A DNA stretch of 64,000 nt from Parvimonas sp. oral taxon 110 str. F0139 (GTDB lineage Bacteria > Bacillota > Clostridia > Tissierellales > Peptoniphilaceae): NCBI RefSeq assembly GCF_000214475.1, contig NZ_AFII01000002.1, forward strand, positions 744,001-808,000, read 5' to 3'. Made by a program: the position numbers and the translations under genes. Below are positions 56,169 through 64,000 of the stretch, piece after piece; the stretch's first letter is position 1; each line of letters opens with the position of its first letter. The notes beneath the pieces were generated by a model. It did not search any database. It saw only the letters and a program-made list of their open reading frames with translations, and was not told the DNA's origin.

Positions 56169-56452
56169 ATGAAAATTTTAATTGATGAAAAAGCTAAAAG
56201 ATTTTTGAACAAAAAAATAATAATATCATTACCATTGATGTTAAAGGTTGTAGTTCTTGAAGTGGTGTTGTTTTAAAACCAATGGCTTCATTAGGTAAAC
56301 CTTTAGATGTAGAAAAATACACATTAGAAAATGTAGATGGAATTGATGTGTATCTTATGAATGGAATTAAAGCAGTTAATGATACTGTTAATGTTTCAAC
56401 TATGAGTTTTCTTTTTATGGAAAATTTAGTAGTTAATGGAATAATTGTTTAA
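56169..56452 (+). CDS. HesB/IscA-like selenoprotein 1 (Sec at UGA 56258; one homopolymer shift)
   Basis: 94 residues when one base is added to the A7 run at 56211-56217 and TGA at 56258-56260 is read as Sec. MKILIDEKAKRFLNKK is a HesB/IscA-type start. The redox motif is VKGCSS-Sec31-SGVVLKP, a C-x-x-U arrangement, and the rest is a small beta domain. It resembles known HesB-like selenoproteins of anaerobic Firmicutes, whose function is unproven. AGGAGAG lies before the ATG. The stop sits at a terminator that precedes a second, related gene. Confidence 0.78.
56258..56290 (+). promoter_or_regulatory. Sec UGA with SECIS-like hairpin, selenoprotein 1
   Basis: TGAAG (56258-56262) pairs with CTTCA (56286-56290) and TGGT (56263-56266) with ACCA (56278-56281). 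The 11-nt apical loop starts with GU. Confidence 0.5.
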
Positions 56453-56476
56453 AAGGCTGTTAATTCAGCCTTTTTT
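56451..56476 (+). terminator. Terminator between the two HesB-like genes
   Basis: AAAAGGCTG-ttaatt-CAGCCTTTT plus T's, beginning inside the first gene's stop codon and ending just before the second gene's ribosome site. Confidence 0.85.
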
Positions 56477-56483
56477 GTTAGGA

Positions 56484-56768
56484 GTGATTTTTATTAAAGT
56501 TGTTGTAAATAATAAAGCTGTGAAACTTTTAAAAGAAAATCAAAGAGATATAATTGTTGAACTTAAAGGTTGGAGCAACTGAAATTGCTCAACTGAATTA
56601 AAACCGTCGGTTTCGATTGGTATACCAAAAAATACAAATGCTTTTGACTTTTTTGAAATTGATGAATATAATGTATATGTAAGTAAAAAAATTCCAAAAG
56701 ATGCATTTATTGAAATTTCTTCTGGAAATTTTTATGGTTTGGAATATTTGATAGCAATTATAAAATAA
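56484..56768 (+). CDS. HesB/IscA-like selenoprotein 2 (Sec at UGA 56580)
   Basis: A 94-residue frame if TGA at 56580-56582 is Sec. The motif ELKGWSN-Sec33-NCSTELKP lines up with KGCSS-Sec-SGVVLKP of the neighbour, but the first Cys is Trp and a new Cys stands two after Sec (U-x-C). The lengths of the two proteins are equal. There is no ATG. GTG at 56484 overlaps the GGAG, whereas an ATT at 56493 lies 8 nt after it, so the start may be non-canonical. A hairpin follows the UGA. Without recoding there is no plausible gene here. Confidence 0.65.
56580..56613 (+). promoter_or_regulatory. Sec UGA with SECIS-like hairpin, selenoprotein 2
   Basis: AAACC-gtc-GGTTT (56601-56613), loop starting GU, 23 nt after the UGA, within the spacing usual for bacterial SECIS elements. 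Confidence 0.6.
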
Positions 56769-56805
56769 TTAATATGTATAACCAATTTTACAGATGAGGC
56801 ATAAT

Positions 56806-57345
56806 ATGGCTAAAGGTTTTAAATTGATTATTCCAACAATGGAATATGAAAAAGAAATACAAAATTTTAGACAAGAATTTTTATCAAATGGTGGAGATAT
56901 GGATGGTTGCCTATCTTTAAGGAAAACGGAAAATATTTCTGACTGGATAAAACAGATTGAAGATTTTTCATCCGAGAATACCTGTCCAAAAGAATATGTA
57001 CCACAAACTCAATTTATTTTTATTAGGGAAGATGACAAAAAAATTATAGGTGTTATTCAAATAAGGCATTATCTAAATGAATTTTTTGAAAAATACGGTG
57101 GCCATATTGGATATTCAGTATGTCATTCTGAAAGAAAAAAAGGTTATGCAACTCTAATGTTAAAAGAAATTTTACCCATATGTAAAGAAATGGGATTTGA
57201 AAAAATATTAATAACCTGTTTAAAGGAAAACGAAGCGAGTAAAAGAGTAATTATAAACAATGGAGGAATTTATGAATCTACTGTTTACGAACATAAAGAT
57301 AAAGTTTATTTAGAGAGATATTGGATAAATTTTTCTGATAAATAA
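56806..57345 (+). CDS. GNAT-family N-acetyltransferase
   Basis: 179 residues from ATG 56806, which follows GATGAGG. It is a RimJ/RimL-like or aminoglycoside-acetyltransferase-like GNAT with FKLIIPTMEYEKEIQNFR at the start. GHIGYSVCHSERKKGYATLMLKEILPICKEMG contains the acetyl-CoA pyrophosphate loop (R-K-K-G-Y-A), and CLKENEASKRVIINNGGIYE forms the last strand-helix. Substrate unknown. It lies 37 nt after the second selenoprotein and 59 nt before the ASCH gene, so a short operon is possible. Confidence 0.88.
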   Translation: MAKGFKLIIPTMEYEKEIQNFRQEFLSNGGDMDGCLSLRKTENISDWIKQIEDFSSENTCPKEYVPQTQFIFIREDDKKIIGVIQIRHYLNEFFEKYGGHIGYSVCHSERKKGYATLMLKEILPICKEMGFEKILITCLKENEASKRVIINNGGIYESTVYEHKDKVYLERYWINFSDK

Positions 57346-57404
57346 ATTAAGAAATAATATTAAAATTAGTTATAAATAAGCAACATTTTTTAGGAGTTGA
57401 AGGT

Positions 57405-57853
57405 ATGTCTGATAAAATTAAAAAATATTGGGAAAAATTTTGTAAGGAAAAAATATTTCTATAGATACAAAATATGAAGCGTGGAGTTTTGGAAATACCA
57501 AAGAAATGGCTGATGAGTTAGTTGATTTAGTCAATAAGGGAATAAAAACTGCCACAACAGGAGCTTATGATTTATACGAAGAAGATGAAGAAATTCCAAA
57601 AGTTGGTGAATACAATATTATTTTAGATGGGTCAGGAGAGCCTATATGTATTACAATAACAAGAGAGGTATATATTTTAGAATATAATTTAATATCATCT
57701 AATCACGCTTTTCTTGAAGGTGAAGGTGATAGAAGTTATGAGTATTGGAAAAAAGTTCACGATGAATATTTTACTGAAGAATTTAAAAACTCGGGAAAAG
57801 AATTTTATGAACAAGCTCCTATGGTATGTGAAGTATTTGAAAAAGTGTATTAA
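57405..57853 (+). CDS. ASCH-domain protein (one homopolymer shift)
   Basis: Adding one base to the A6 run at 57448-57453 gives 149 residues. AWSFGNTKEMADELVDLVNKGIKTATTGAYDLYE is the ASCH entry, with the G-K-T-T-like motif seen as GIKTATT. PKVGEYNIILDGSGEPICIT and HAFLEGEGDRSYEYWKKVHDEYF complete a typical YqfB/ASCH protein. ASCH domains are thought to bind RNA or modified nucleosides; some members hydrolyse N4-acetylcytidine. TAGGAG lies before the ATG. A terminator follows the stop. Confidence 0.82.
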
Positions 57854-57860
57854 TTATTGA

Positions 57861-57892
57861 AAACAGTAAATTAAAAGTTTTACTGTTTTTTT
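57861..57892 (+). terminator. ASCH gene terminator
   Basis: AAACAGTAAA pairs with TTTACTGTTT, followed by T's. Confidence 0.85.
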
Positions 57893-57991
57893 GTTGCCTT
57901 TATTATGATTATTATGTAAATTCAACTTTAATAATTTTACATTAATAGAATAGTAAGATAATTAAATTATCAATCTAAGCTAGTTTGTCAC

Positions 57992-58020
57992 TTGAAAATA
58001 ATTGTAAAATATGATAAAAT
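57992..58020 (+). promoter_or_regulatory. glmS promoter
   Basis: TTGAAA (57992-57997) and TAAAAT (58015-58020), 17-nt spacer. The leader to the ATG is only ~35 nt, too short for a glmS ribozyme. Confidence 0.75.
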
Positions 58021-58063
58021 ATGTGAATAAGTAGCAGTAAAATTATTGTTAGGAGGAAATTTT

Positions 58064-59890
58064 ATGTGCGGTATTGTTGGATATATTGGCAGTTCAAATG
58101 CCATTGATATAATTTTAAATGGACTAGAAACTTTAGAATATAGAGGATATGATTCATCAGGAATTGCATTCTTAGATAATAATAAGATAGATGTTGTTAA
58201 AACTGTTGGAAGAATTAGTAATTTAAGAGAAAAATTAGAAAGTGAATATAAAAATAAAATTTCAAATATTGGAGTAGGTCATACAAGATGGGCTACACAT
58301 GGAGTTCCGTCAAATGAAAATTCACATCCACATTTGAGTATGAATTCAAAGTTTGCAGTTGTTCATAATGGAATAATTGAAAATTATTTACTTTTGAAAG
58401 AAGAACTTTTAAAGAAGAATTTTGTTTTTAAGTCTGAAACTGATACTGAAGTTATTCCACAATTATTGGAAGATTTGGATGATGGAGATTTCTTAAGCAC
58501 TGTTTTCAAGATGAGAAATAAGGTTAAGGGAAGTTATGCCTTTGGTATTTTAAGACAAGATACTAATGAACTTATCGGAACAAGAAAAGAAAGTCCATTA
58601 ATTGTAGGTATTGGAGATGGCGAATTTTATATTGCTTCAGATGTTATTGCAGTTTTAAAATATACAAGAGATGTTATTTATCTTGAAAATGGAGATTTAA
58701 TTCATTTTAAAGATGGAAAATATACAATTTATGATGAAAAAAATAATGTTGTAACAAGAGAGATTAAACATATTGATTGGTCCGTTGAATCAGCTACTAA
58801 GGACGGATATGATCATTTTATGTTAAAAGAAATTTATGAACAACCAAAAGTAATTGAAGAAACTTTCCGTAGAAGATTAAATGAAAATGATAAATTAATC
58901 TTAGATGGAATGGAAAGTTTATTAGAAGGAAATTTGAAAAAGTTCAATAAATGTTATGTTGTTGCCTGTGGTACAGCATACCATTCAGGTCTTGTAAGTA
59001 GAGAAATTTTAGAAAAGGCTTTGAGATTTCCGGTAATTGTTGATGTTGCTTCTGAATTTAGATATTCAGACAGAATGATTGATGATAAAACTTTAGTTAT
59101 AATAATCAGTCAATCCGGAGAAACTGCTGATACTTTAGCTGCTCTTAGAGAAGCTAAAGCAAAAGGAGCAACTATCTTGAGTGTTACAAATGTTGTAGGT
59201 TCTTCAATAGCTAGGGAATCTGACAATGTATTCTATACTTGGGCAGGCCCTGAAATTGCTGTTGCAAGTACTAAAGGATATACAACACAAGTTACAGCTC
59301 TTTATATGATTGCTTTGAAATTTGCAGAAATTTTAGGAACAATTTCTGACGATGAATATAAGAATATAATTAATCATTTAAAGGAATTGCCTAGTAAGAT
59401 AGAATTATTATTAAAAGATACAGAAATTTACAAAAAAATTGCATTAGAATTAAAGGATAAGACTACTTGTTTCTATCTAGGAAGAGGTCTTGACTACTAT
59501 ACTGCTATGGAAAGTGCATTGAAATTAAAAGAAATTTCATATATTTACACTGAAAGCTTTGCAGCTGGAGAGTTAAAGCATGGAACTATTGCATTGATTG
59601 AGGACGGTACACCTGTTTTTGTAATTGCGACTCAAGAAAGATTATATGAAAAAATTATTTCAAATGTAAAAGAAGTTAAAGCTAGAGGAGCTAAAGTTTT
59701 TGAAATAACTCATTTAGATAACAATCTTGATGTTTCTGATGAAAGAATATTAATTCCAGGTACTATAGAAATTTTAATGCCTATAATTTCGGTTGTTGCA
59801 AGTCAACTCATTGCTTATTATGCATCATTGGCTAAGGGAAATGATGTTGATAAGCCAAGAAATTTAGCAAAATCTGTTACGGTTGAATAG
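58064..59890 (+). CDS. glmS: Glutamine--fructose-6-phosphate aminotransferase
   Basis: 608 residues. It makes glucosamine-6-phosphate from fructose-6-phosphate and glutamine, the first step of UDP-GlcNAc synthesis. The class II glutaminase domain begins MCGIVGYIG, with Cys2 as the nucleophile after Met removal; GHTRWATHG and HNGIIENY are conserved. Two SIS domains follow (CGTAYHSGLVSR, SQSGETADTLAALREAK), and the C-terminus is KPRNLAKSVTVE. The ATG at 58064 is 6 nt after AGGAGG; the frame to 58046 is not used. It is monocistronic with its own promoter and terminator. Confidence 0.98.
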   Translation: MCGIVGYIGSSNAIDIILNGLETLEYRGYDSSGIAFLDNNKIDVVKTVGRISNLREKLESEYKNKISNIGVGHTRWATHGVPSNENSHPHLSMNSKFAVVHNGIIENYLLLKEELLKKNFVFKSETDTEVIPQLLEDLDDGDFLSTVFKMRNKVKGSYAFGILRQDTNELIGTRKESPLIVGIGDGEFYIASDVIAVLKYTRDVIYLENGDLIHFKDGKYTIYDEKNNVVTREIKHIDWSVESATKDGYDHFMLKEIYEQPKVIEETFRRRLNENDKLILDGMESLLEGNLKKFNKCYVVACGTAYHSGLVSREILEKALRFPVIVDVASEFRYSDRMIDDKTLVIIISQSGETADTLAALREAKAKGATILSVTNVVGSSIARESDNVFYTWAGPEIAVASTKGYTTQVTALYMIALKFAEILGTISDDEYKNIINHLKELPSKIELLLKDTEIYKKIALELKDKTTCFYLGRGLDYYTAMESALKLKEISYIYTESFAAGELKHGTIALIEDGTPVFVIATQERLYEKIISNVKEVKARGAKVFEITHLDNNLDVSDERILIPGTIEILMPIISVVASQLIAYYASLAKGNDVDKPRNLAKSVTVE

Positions 59891-59894
59891 ATTT

Positions 59895-59919
59895 AAAGGG
59901 ACTGGGAAGTCCCTTTTTT
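59895..59919 (+). terminator. glmS terminator
   Basis: AAAGGGACT-ggga-AGTCCCTTT then T's. Confidence 0.92.
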
Positions 59920-59936
59920 ATATAAAGGAGAAAATT

Positions 59937-60741
59937 ATGTATAAGTTAATAGCGCTTGATATGGATGGCACTACTTTTAACGAAAATCATGAAATATCTG
60001 ATGAAGTTAAAGATAGCTTATTTTATGCTATGAGTAAAGGTGTAAAAATCGCATTTATCTCAGGTAGAGAAGAATTTACAGTAAAAAAATTTTAAAAATT
60101 TAAATTTAGATACTTACTATGGAGCTTTAAACGGCAGTTTGATTTCTACAACTTATAGTGAAGTTCCAAAATTTGTAAAGAGTTTAGAAAAAAAGTATAT
60201 TTTTGATATTTTAGATATTATTGAAAATAACGGTTTTTCACCTATTATTTTCTTGAAGGATTTTATTTTTACCAAAGATTCAAAAGATGAATATGTTGAA
60301 ATTATTTCTAAATTTATAAATCCTGAAATAGCTAGAGTTAAAGATGTAAAACAATATATTAAAGATAATAAATTGGAAGAAAAAGTTTTGAAAATAGGAA
60401 TTTGTCAGGAATATGATGTATTAAAAGAATTTGACGATAAATTTACTGATACAATAAAGAATGAATACACTATTTCTTTTTCTCTTCCTTTTTTTCTTGA
60501 GTTAATGGCAAAAGATACGGATAAAGGCTCTTGCTTAAAGGAAATATGCAGGCTTAACAATATAGATATATCAGAAACTATTGCAATAGGCGATGGAGAA
60601 AATGATATACCTATGTTAAATATTTGTGGACTTTCTGTTGCAATGGGAAATGCAATGGAAAATGTTAAGAAAAATGTTGATTATATAACTGATACGAATA
60701 AAAATGACGGGGTTGCAAAAGCCATAAGAAAATTTGTTTAG
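59937..60741 (+). CDS. Cof-type HAD phosphatase (homopolymer shift, net two bases)
   Basis: About 268 residues once the frame is restored in the run cluster at 60083-60098 (A7, T4, A5). Two added bases give VKKILKNLNLD; removing one base is the alternative. Motif I is LIALDMDGTTF, motif II ISGRE, then NGSLIS, a C2-type cap, and motif III/IV IAIGDGENDIPML with CGLSVAMGNA. Cof proteins dephosphorylate sugar phosphates, pyridoxal phosphate or flavin mononucleotide. AAAGGAG precedes ATG 59937. It lies 8 nt upstream of the PilB-like gene. Confidence 0.82.
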
Positions 60742-60749
60742 AGGAAATT

Positions 60750-61940
60750 ATGGAAAAGAATTTTGTTGAAAAAATCGAAAATGTGGAAAGTTTTGTAAAT
60801 GAAGTTATTTTAAATGCAATTAAAAATAATGCTTCAGATATACATTTTGAACCTAGAGAAGATAATTTTTATATAAGATACAGAATAGATGGAGAACTTA
60901 TTGATGTCTATCAAATAAATAGTTTTAATGCTCCCATCATTATTTCTCGTATAAAAATTATTTCAAAAATGGATATTACAATTAAGAGAATGCCACAAGA
61001 TGGAAGACTGGATTTTGATTTTAATGGAAATTTAGTTGACATTAGAGTTGCATCAGTTCCTGTAATTTTGGGCGAAAAAATTGTAATGAGAATTTTAAAT
61101 GCTGGAAATTTTAAAATTGACATAGAAAATCTAGGATTATATGACGAAGAAAGGCAATTAATTGAAAATATAATAAAAAGTCCAAACGGAGTTCTAATTA
61201 TAAGTGGTCCTACGGGAAGTGGGAAGTCATCTACATTGTATTCATTCGTAAAAAAATTACAAAATGAAAATATCAACATAATTACTTTGGAAGATCCTGT
61301 TGAAGTTAGAATTAGTGGAATAAATCAAATAAATATAAATTCGGCTTTGGGACTTGACTTTGCGACAGGCCTTAGGGCGATGTTAAGACAAGATTTTGAA
61401 GTTGGTTTAGTTGGTGAGATGAGAGATAGAGAAACTGCAAATATTGCTCTAAGAGCAGGAATAACAGGGCATCTTATCTTTACGACTTTGCATACTGCAG
61501 ATACAGTTTCAGCAATAATAAGACTTTTGAATTTAGGAATAGAAAATTATGTTATTTCTTCGGGTGTAATAGCAATTTTATCTCAAAGACTTGTTAGAAA
61601 ACTTTGCCCAAAATGTAAAATTAAAAGAGATTTAACAAATTTTGAAAAAGAGATTTTTAAGAAAAATAATCTTGAAACACCTGAATATATCTATGAAAAA
61701 TGTGGTTGTGAACATTGCAATAGAGGATATATTGGTAGAACTTTAATTTTGGAATCTTTAATTTTAGATGATGAAATAAAAGAAATAATAAATGGAAATT
61801 GTAATAGTGTAAGACTTTATGAATATTTTAAGAAAAATGGAAATGAAAGTTTATATAAAAACGGATTAAGAAAAATTGCAGATGGAATAACGAGTTTTGA
61901 GGAAGTAAATAAAATTTTATTTTCATTAGGAGAATTTTAA
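60750..61940 (+). CDS. GspE/PilB/ComGA-type secretion ATPase
   Basis: 396 residues: ASDIHFEP (start of the N-terminal ATPase domain), Walker A ISGPTGSGKSSTLYS, Asp box ITLEDPVEVRI, Walker B RQDFEVGLVGEMRDRETA (usual D-P-D-x-I-x-V-G-E-I), His box HLIFTTLHTADT, and a four-Cys zinc site CPKC...CEHC. It lacks the long N-terminal domain of PilB, like ComGA. It powers type IV pilus, competence-pilus or type II secretion assembly. The membrane partner follows at once. No pilin or prepilin peptidase gene follows in the window. Confidence 0.92.
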   Translation: MEKNFVEKIENVESFVNEVILNAIKNNASDIHFEPREDNFYIRYRIDGELIDVYQINSFNAPIIISRIKIISKMDITIKRMPQDGRLDFDFNGNLVDIRVASVPVILGEKIVMRILNAGNFKIDIENLGLYDEERQLIENIIKSPNGVLIISGPTGSGKSSTLYSFVKKLQNENINIITLEDPVEVRISGINQININSALGLDFATGLRAMLRQDFEVGLVGEMRDRETANIALRAGITGHLIFTTLHTADTVSAIIRLLNLGIENYVISSGVIAILSQRLVRKLCPKCKIKRDLTNFEKEIFKKNNLETPEYIYEKCGCEHCNRGYIGRTLILESLILDDEIKEIINGNCNSVRLYEYFKKNGNESLYKNGLRKIADGITSFEEVNKILFSLGEF

Positions 61941-61941
61941 A

Positions 61942-63029
61942 ATGAGCTTTAAAGAAAAAGTTTTTAATATTTTGAATATGGAAATAGGAAATAAACACAA
62001 TTTATTAGATTTAAGTATTTCTTTAAAAGAGGCAGGGCTTCTTTTAAAATCAAATATTAATACTGCAGAAACTATAAACTTGCTTTCAAAAACTTCGCCA
62101 AATAAAAATTTAAAGAAAATTTTTTCAGAAGTTTATGAAAATTTATTGCAGGGACATGATTTGTATAACTCCTTTTTAAAAGTCAATAAATTTGACAATT
62201 TATTTTTATCTTTGATAAAATCAGGGGAAAGTTCGGAAAGACTATCTGAAGTTTTTCTATATCTATCTTTGTATTATGAAAAAAAGTATAAACTTAAACA
62301 AAAACTTATAAGTTTATTAACTTATCCCTTTATTTTATTGTCGGTTACAGTTATAGTTTTAATTTTTCTTTTGAATAATGTTATACCGACATTCTTGGAT
62401 ATTTTTGAAGATAGTAATATTGAATTACCTGCTATTACAAAGTTTTTGGTTAAAAGCATTGATTTTGTTAAATATAATTATCTTTATATTATTTTAGGAA
62501 TCTTGGTTTTTATCCTATTTCTAAAACTAATTTTAAAAAAATATAAAGTTAGAAGATTTTTTGGAAAATTGCTATTTAAAATTCCATATATAAAATCGCA
62601 TTATCAAAACTATATAACTTCTGTAATTGCAAAAAATTTTACTATCTTGCTTAATGGAAATATAAATATAGTTGATAGCTTGGAAATAATAAAAAATTCT
62701 ACTAGAAATGTATTTATACAAGAACATTTGAAAAAGGCGATTTTAGAAATAAAAACGGTAATTTAATTTCAAAGTCTTTAAATGACGAATTGATTTTTAA
62801 TCTCGCATTTATAAATATGCTTGCAATAGGAGAAAGCAGTGAAAATTTAGTTGAAATACTAGAGAGTGCAACTGAATACTATGATTCAAAAATAAATTAT
62901 TCAGTTGATAAAATATTACAGTATTTACAACCTTTAATTATAGTTTTAATCTCCTTATTTGTAGCATTCATCGTATTTGCAATAGCAATACCAATTTTTG
63001 ATTTATCAAATGGAATAAGTATAGAATAA
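61942..63029 (+). CDS. GspF/PilC/ComGB-type inner-membrane platform protein (one homopolymer shift)
   Basis: Adding one base to the A5 run at 62751-62755 gives 362 residues. Two T2SSF repeats are visible: SLKEAGLLLKSNINTAETINLL with LIKSGESSERLSEVFLYLSLYYEKK, and FTILLNGNINIVDSLEII with MLAIGESSENLVEILESATEYYDSK. Three hydrophobic segments are present, including LTYPFILLSVTVIVLIFLLNNVIPTFLDIF and the C-terminal helix. It starts 1 nt after the ATPase gene. This is the membrane platform that the ATPase turns to extrude pilin subunits. Confidence 0.88.
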
Positions 63030-63050
63030 TTATTTTAATGGAGGTAATAT

Positions 63051-63577
63051 ATGAGAGCATTACTTGTAATTGATTTACAGAAAGGAATAATAAGTCAAAG
63101 AGATTGTAGTGATGAAATAGATAAAATTAGGTGGTTGATTGAGGATTTTAAATGTAAGAATATGCCAATTATTTTTACAAAACATCTTGATGAAAATGTT
63201 GAAAGCCCTTTATACAAAAATTGTGAAGGTATTGAAATAATAGATAATTTGGATATAAATGCAAAATATATAGTTGAGAAAAGTAAGCCGGACTCATTTT
63301 TCAATACTAATCTTGAAAAATTTTAAAAAATGAAGGCATCACTGAATTGGTTATTTGTGGCTTTAATACTGAATATTGTTGTTTATTTACTTCTATAGTT
63401 GCAGCTGATAAAAATTTTAAGGTCTATTTTATAGAAGATGCAACCGGAACGGTTTGTGATGAAAATACTTATGAAATGCCTGGATTAGATATTCAAGATT
63501 TTATAGGGTCAATACTAAATTGGTCAAATATGGTAAATGTTTTGTATTTAGATGAATATAAAGAAGAATTTATTTAA
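63051..63577 (+). CDS. Isochorismatase-family cysteine hydrolase (one homopolymer shift)
   Basis: Adding one base at 63316-63324 (A5 run, or the T4 next to it) gives 175 residues. ALLVIDLQKGI carries the catalytic Asp, FTKHLDEN and YIVEKSKPDSFFNT the Lys region, and LVICGFNTEYCCLFTSIVAADKNF the nucleophile Cys with the preceding cis-peptide. FIEDATGTV is also typical. The family includes nicotinamidases and carbamoyl hydrolases; the substrate is not assignable. AGGTAAT is the ribosome site. Repeat R1 begins right after the stop. Confidence 0.85.
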
Positions 63578-63646
63578 TAAGAACCCCACCCTTCAACGAT
63601 GGTTCAAATCGTGTGGGTATCTGGTAACCTAGTTATTTCACAATAA
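63578..63646 (+). repeat. Stop-codon-associated repeat R1, degenerate copy 4
   Basis: Starts TAAGAACCCCACCCTTC directly after the TAA stop of the isochorismatase-like gene. The central hairpin is changed (ACGATGGTTCAAATCGT), and it ends TTATTTCACAATA. Its orientation with respect to the gene matches copies 1 and 2. Confidence 0.7.
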
Positions 63647-63683
63647 AAAAAGCAAGTTAGTGTTAAAATAACTTGCTTTTTTG
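63645..63683. terminator. Bidirectional terminator between convergent genes
   Basis: AAAAAAAGCAAGTTA and TAACTTGCTTTTTT pair around a 9-nt loop. Confidence 0.88.
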
Positions 63684-63698
63684 TTCCATAATGTAGTA

Positions 63699-64000
63699 TT
63701 AATCTTCTATATCAAGTTCATATGTTACTTTATATTTTTTGTTATAATCTGAATCATCATTATGTTCAAATTTAATCTTTATTTTTTTACTGTCATTAGT
63801 TAAGCCATAACATTCTTGTCCAGTTGTTTTTGAACCGATTGGAGTAGGTGATACCTTTTTTTCTACATTCAATGGATATGTTTCTGCATTTTCCCCTTTT
63901 TCATCAACAACTAAAGCTGGTCTTATATATAAATCTTGTCCTTTACCTTTATAGCCTAAATTTTCATAGGAGTAAATTATATAAACAACTTTAGCAGGCT
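63699..64000 (-). CDS. C-terminal part of an unknown, probably exported protein (partial)
   Basis: The minus strand is open from the right edge to a TAA at 63701-63699, ~99 residues. It contains VYIIYSYENLGYKGKGQDLY, a PIGSKTTGQECYGLTN stretch and a basic-acidic end (IKFEHNDDSDYNKKYKVTYE). The look is of a beta-sandwich such as DUF5067-type lipoproteins, but this is weak. The N-terminus is outside the window. Confidence 0.6.
   Translation of the reverse strand, partial: PAKVVYIIYSYENLGYKGKGQDLYIRPALVVDEKGENAETYPLNVEKKVSPTPIGSKTTGQECYGLTNDSKKIKIKFEHNDDSDYNKKYKVTYELDIED

Noticed and set aside
58021..58063. glmS ribozyme upstream of glmS
   Set aside because: The leader from the promoter to ATG is only ~35 nt, AT-rich, and lacks the ribozyme core. 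The preceding ASCH terminator also limits space.

Overview
The window comes from a very AT-rich, low-GC Gram-positive anaerobe. The gene set is a six-subunit Rnf complex, pyruvate formate-lyase with its activase, an NAD-dependent alcohol dehydrogenase, three UGA-recoded selenoprotein genes, a VPKTG-anchored cell-wall adhesin and AGGAGG ribosome binding sites. Together these fit Peptoniphilaceae, and the antigen I/II-type adhesin head suggests an oral lineage such as Parvimonas. That assignment is inference; no rRNA is present.

Layout. 1-5.9 kb: end of an acyltransferase, housekeeping genes (walJ, rlmH, a TtcA-like PP-loop enzyme), a PadR/HAAS sensor pair and an M18 aminopeptidase. 6-9 kb: two lipoproteins, with a small secreted-protein cassette lying between direct repeats that include a duplicated tail of an acid phosphatase gene. 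9-14 kb: fermentation genes adhP, pflB and pflA. 14-29.5 kb: a surface-polymer locus with LCP, Wzz, a BY-kinase-like protein, an aminotransferase, one initiating sugar transferase, four ATP-grasp ligases, a PLP lyase-like protein, an opine dehydrogenase, an acyltransferase, a threonine-aldolase-like enzyme, Wzy and Wzx. It has no ordinary glycosyltransferase. 29.6-33.8 kb: a two-component system and a beta-helical lipoprotein, separated by hairpin repeats. 33.9-37 kb: a vitamin B6 salvage cassette (MocR regulator, ECF S component, PdxK-like kinase). 37.4-38.8 kb: a selenocysteine thioredoxin coupled to a CcdA-type electron carrier. 39-46.5 kb: a ~2450-residue adhesin with an antigen I/II head and 14 tandem stalk repeats. 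46.7-52.2 kb: rnfCDGEAB. 52.3-64 kb: EF-G-like GTPase, TetR, RluA, two tandem HesB/IscA-like selenoprotein genes, GNAT, ASCH, glmS, a Cof phosphatase, a PilB/PilC pair, an isochorismatase-like hydrolase and the tail of an unknown gene.

Two cautions. First, about 23 single-base deficits in A/T homopolymers break 18 otherwise intact genes. Nearly all are repaired by adding one base, which points to homopolymer under-calling in the assembly rather than gene decay. I therefore annotate these genes at full length and flag each break. Second, the TGA codons in the three selenoprotein genes are treated as recoded and not as nonsense, because each sits in a conserved redox context and is followed by a SECIS-like hairpin.

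How the parts work together. Rnf couples ferredoxin:NAD+ oxidoreduction to an ion gradient, while Pfl and AdhP handle fermentation carbon and redox balance. The selenothioredoxin/CcdA pair probably delivers reducing power across the membrane. The polymer locus, LCP protein and giant adhesin build the cell surface.
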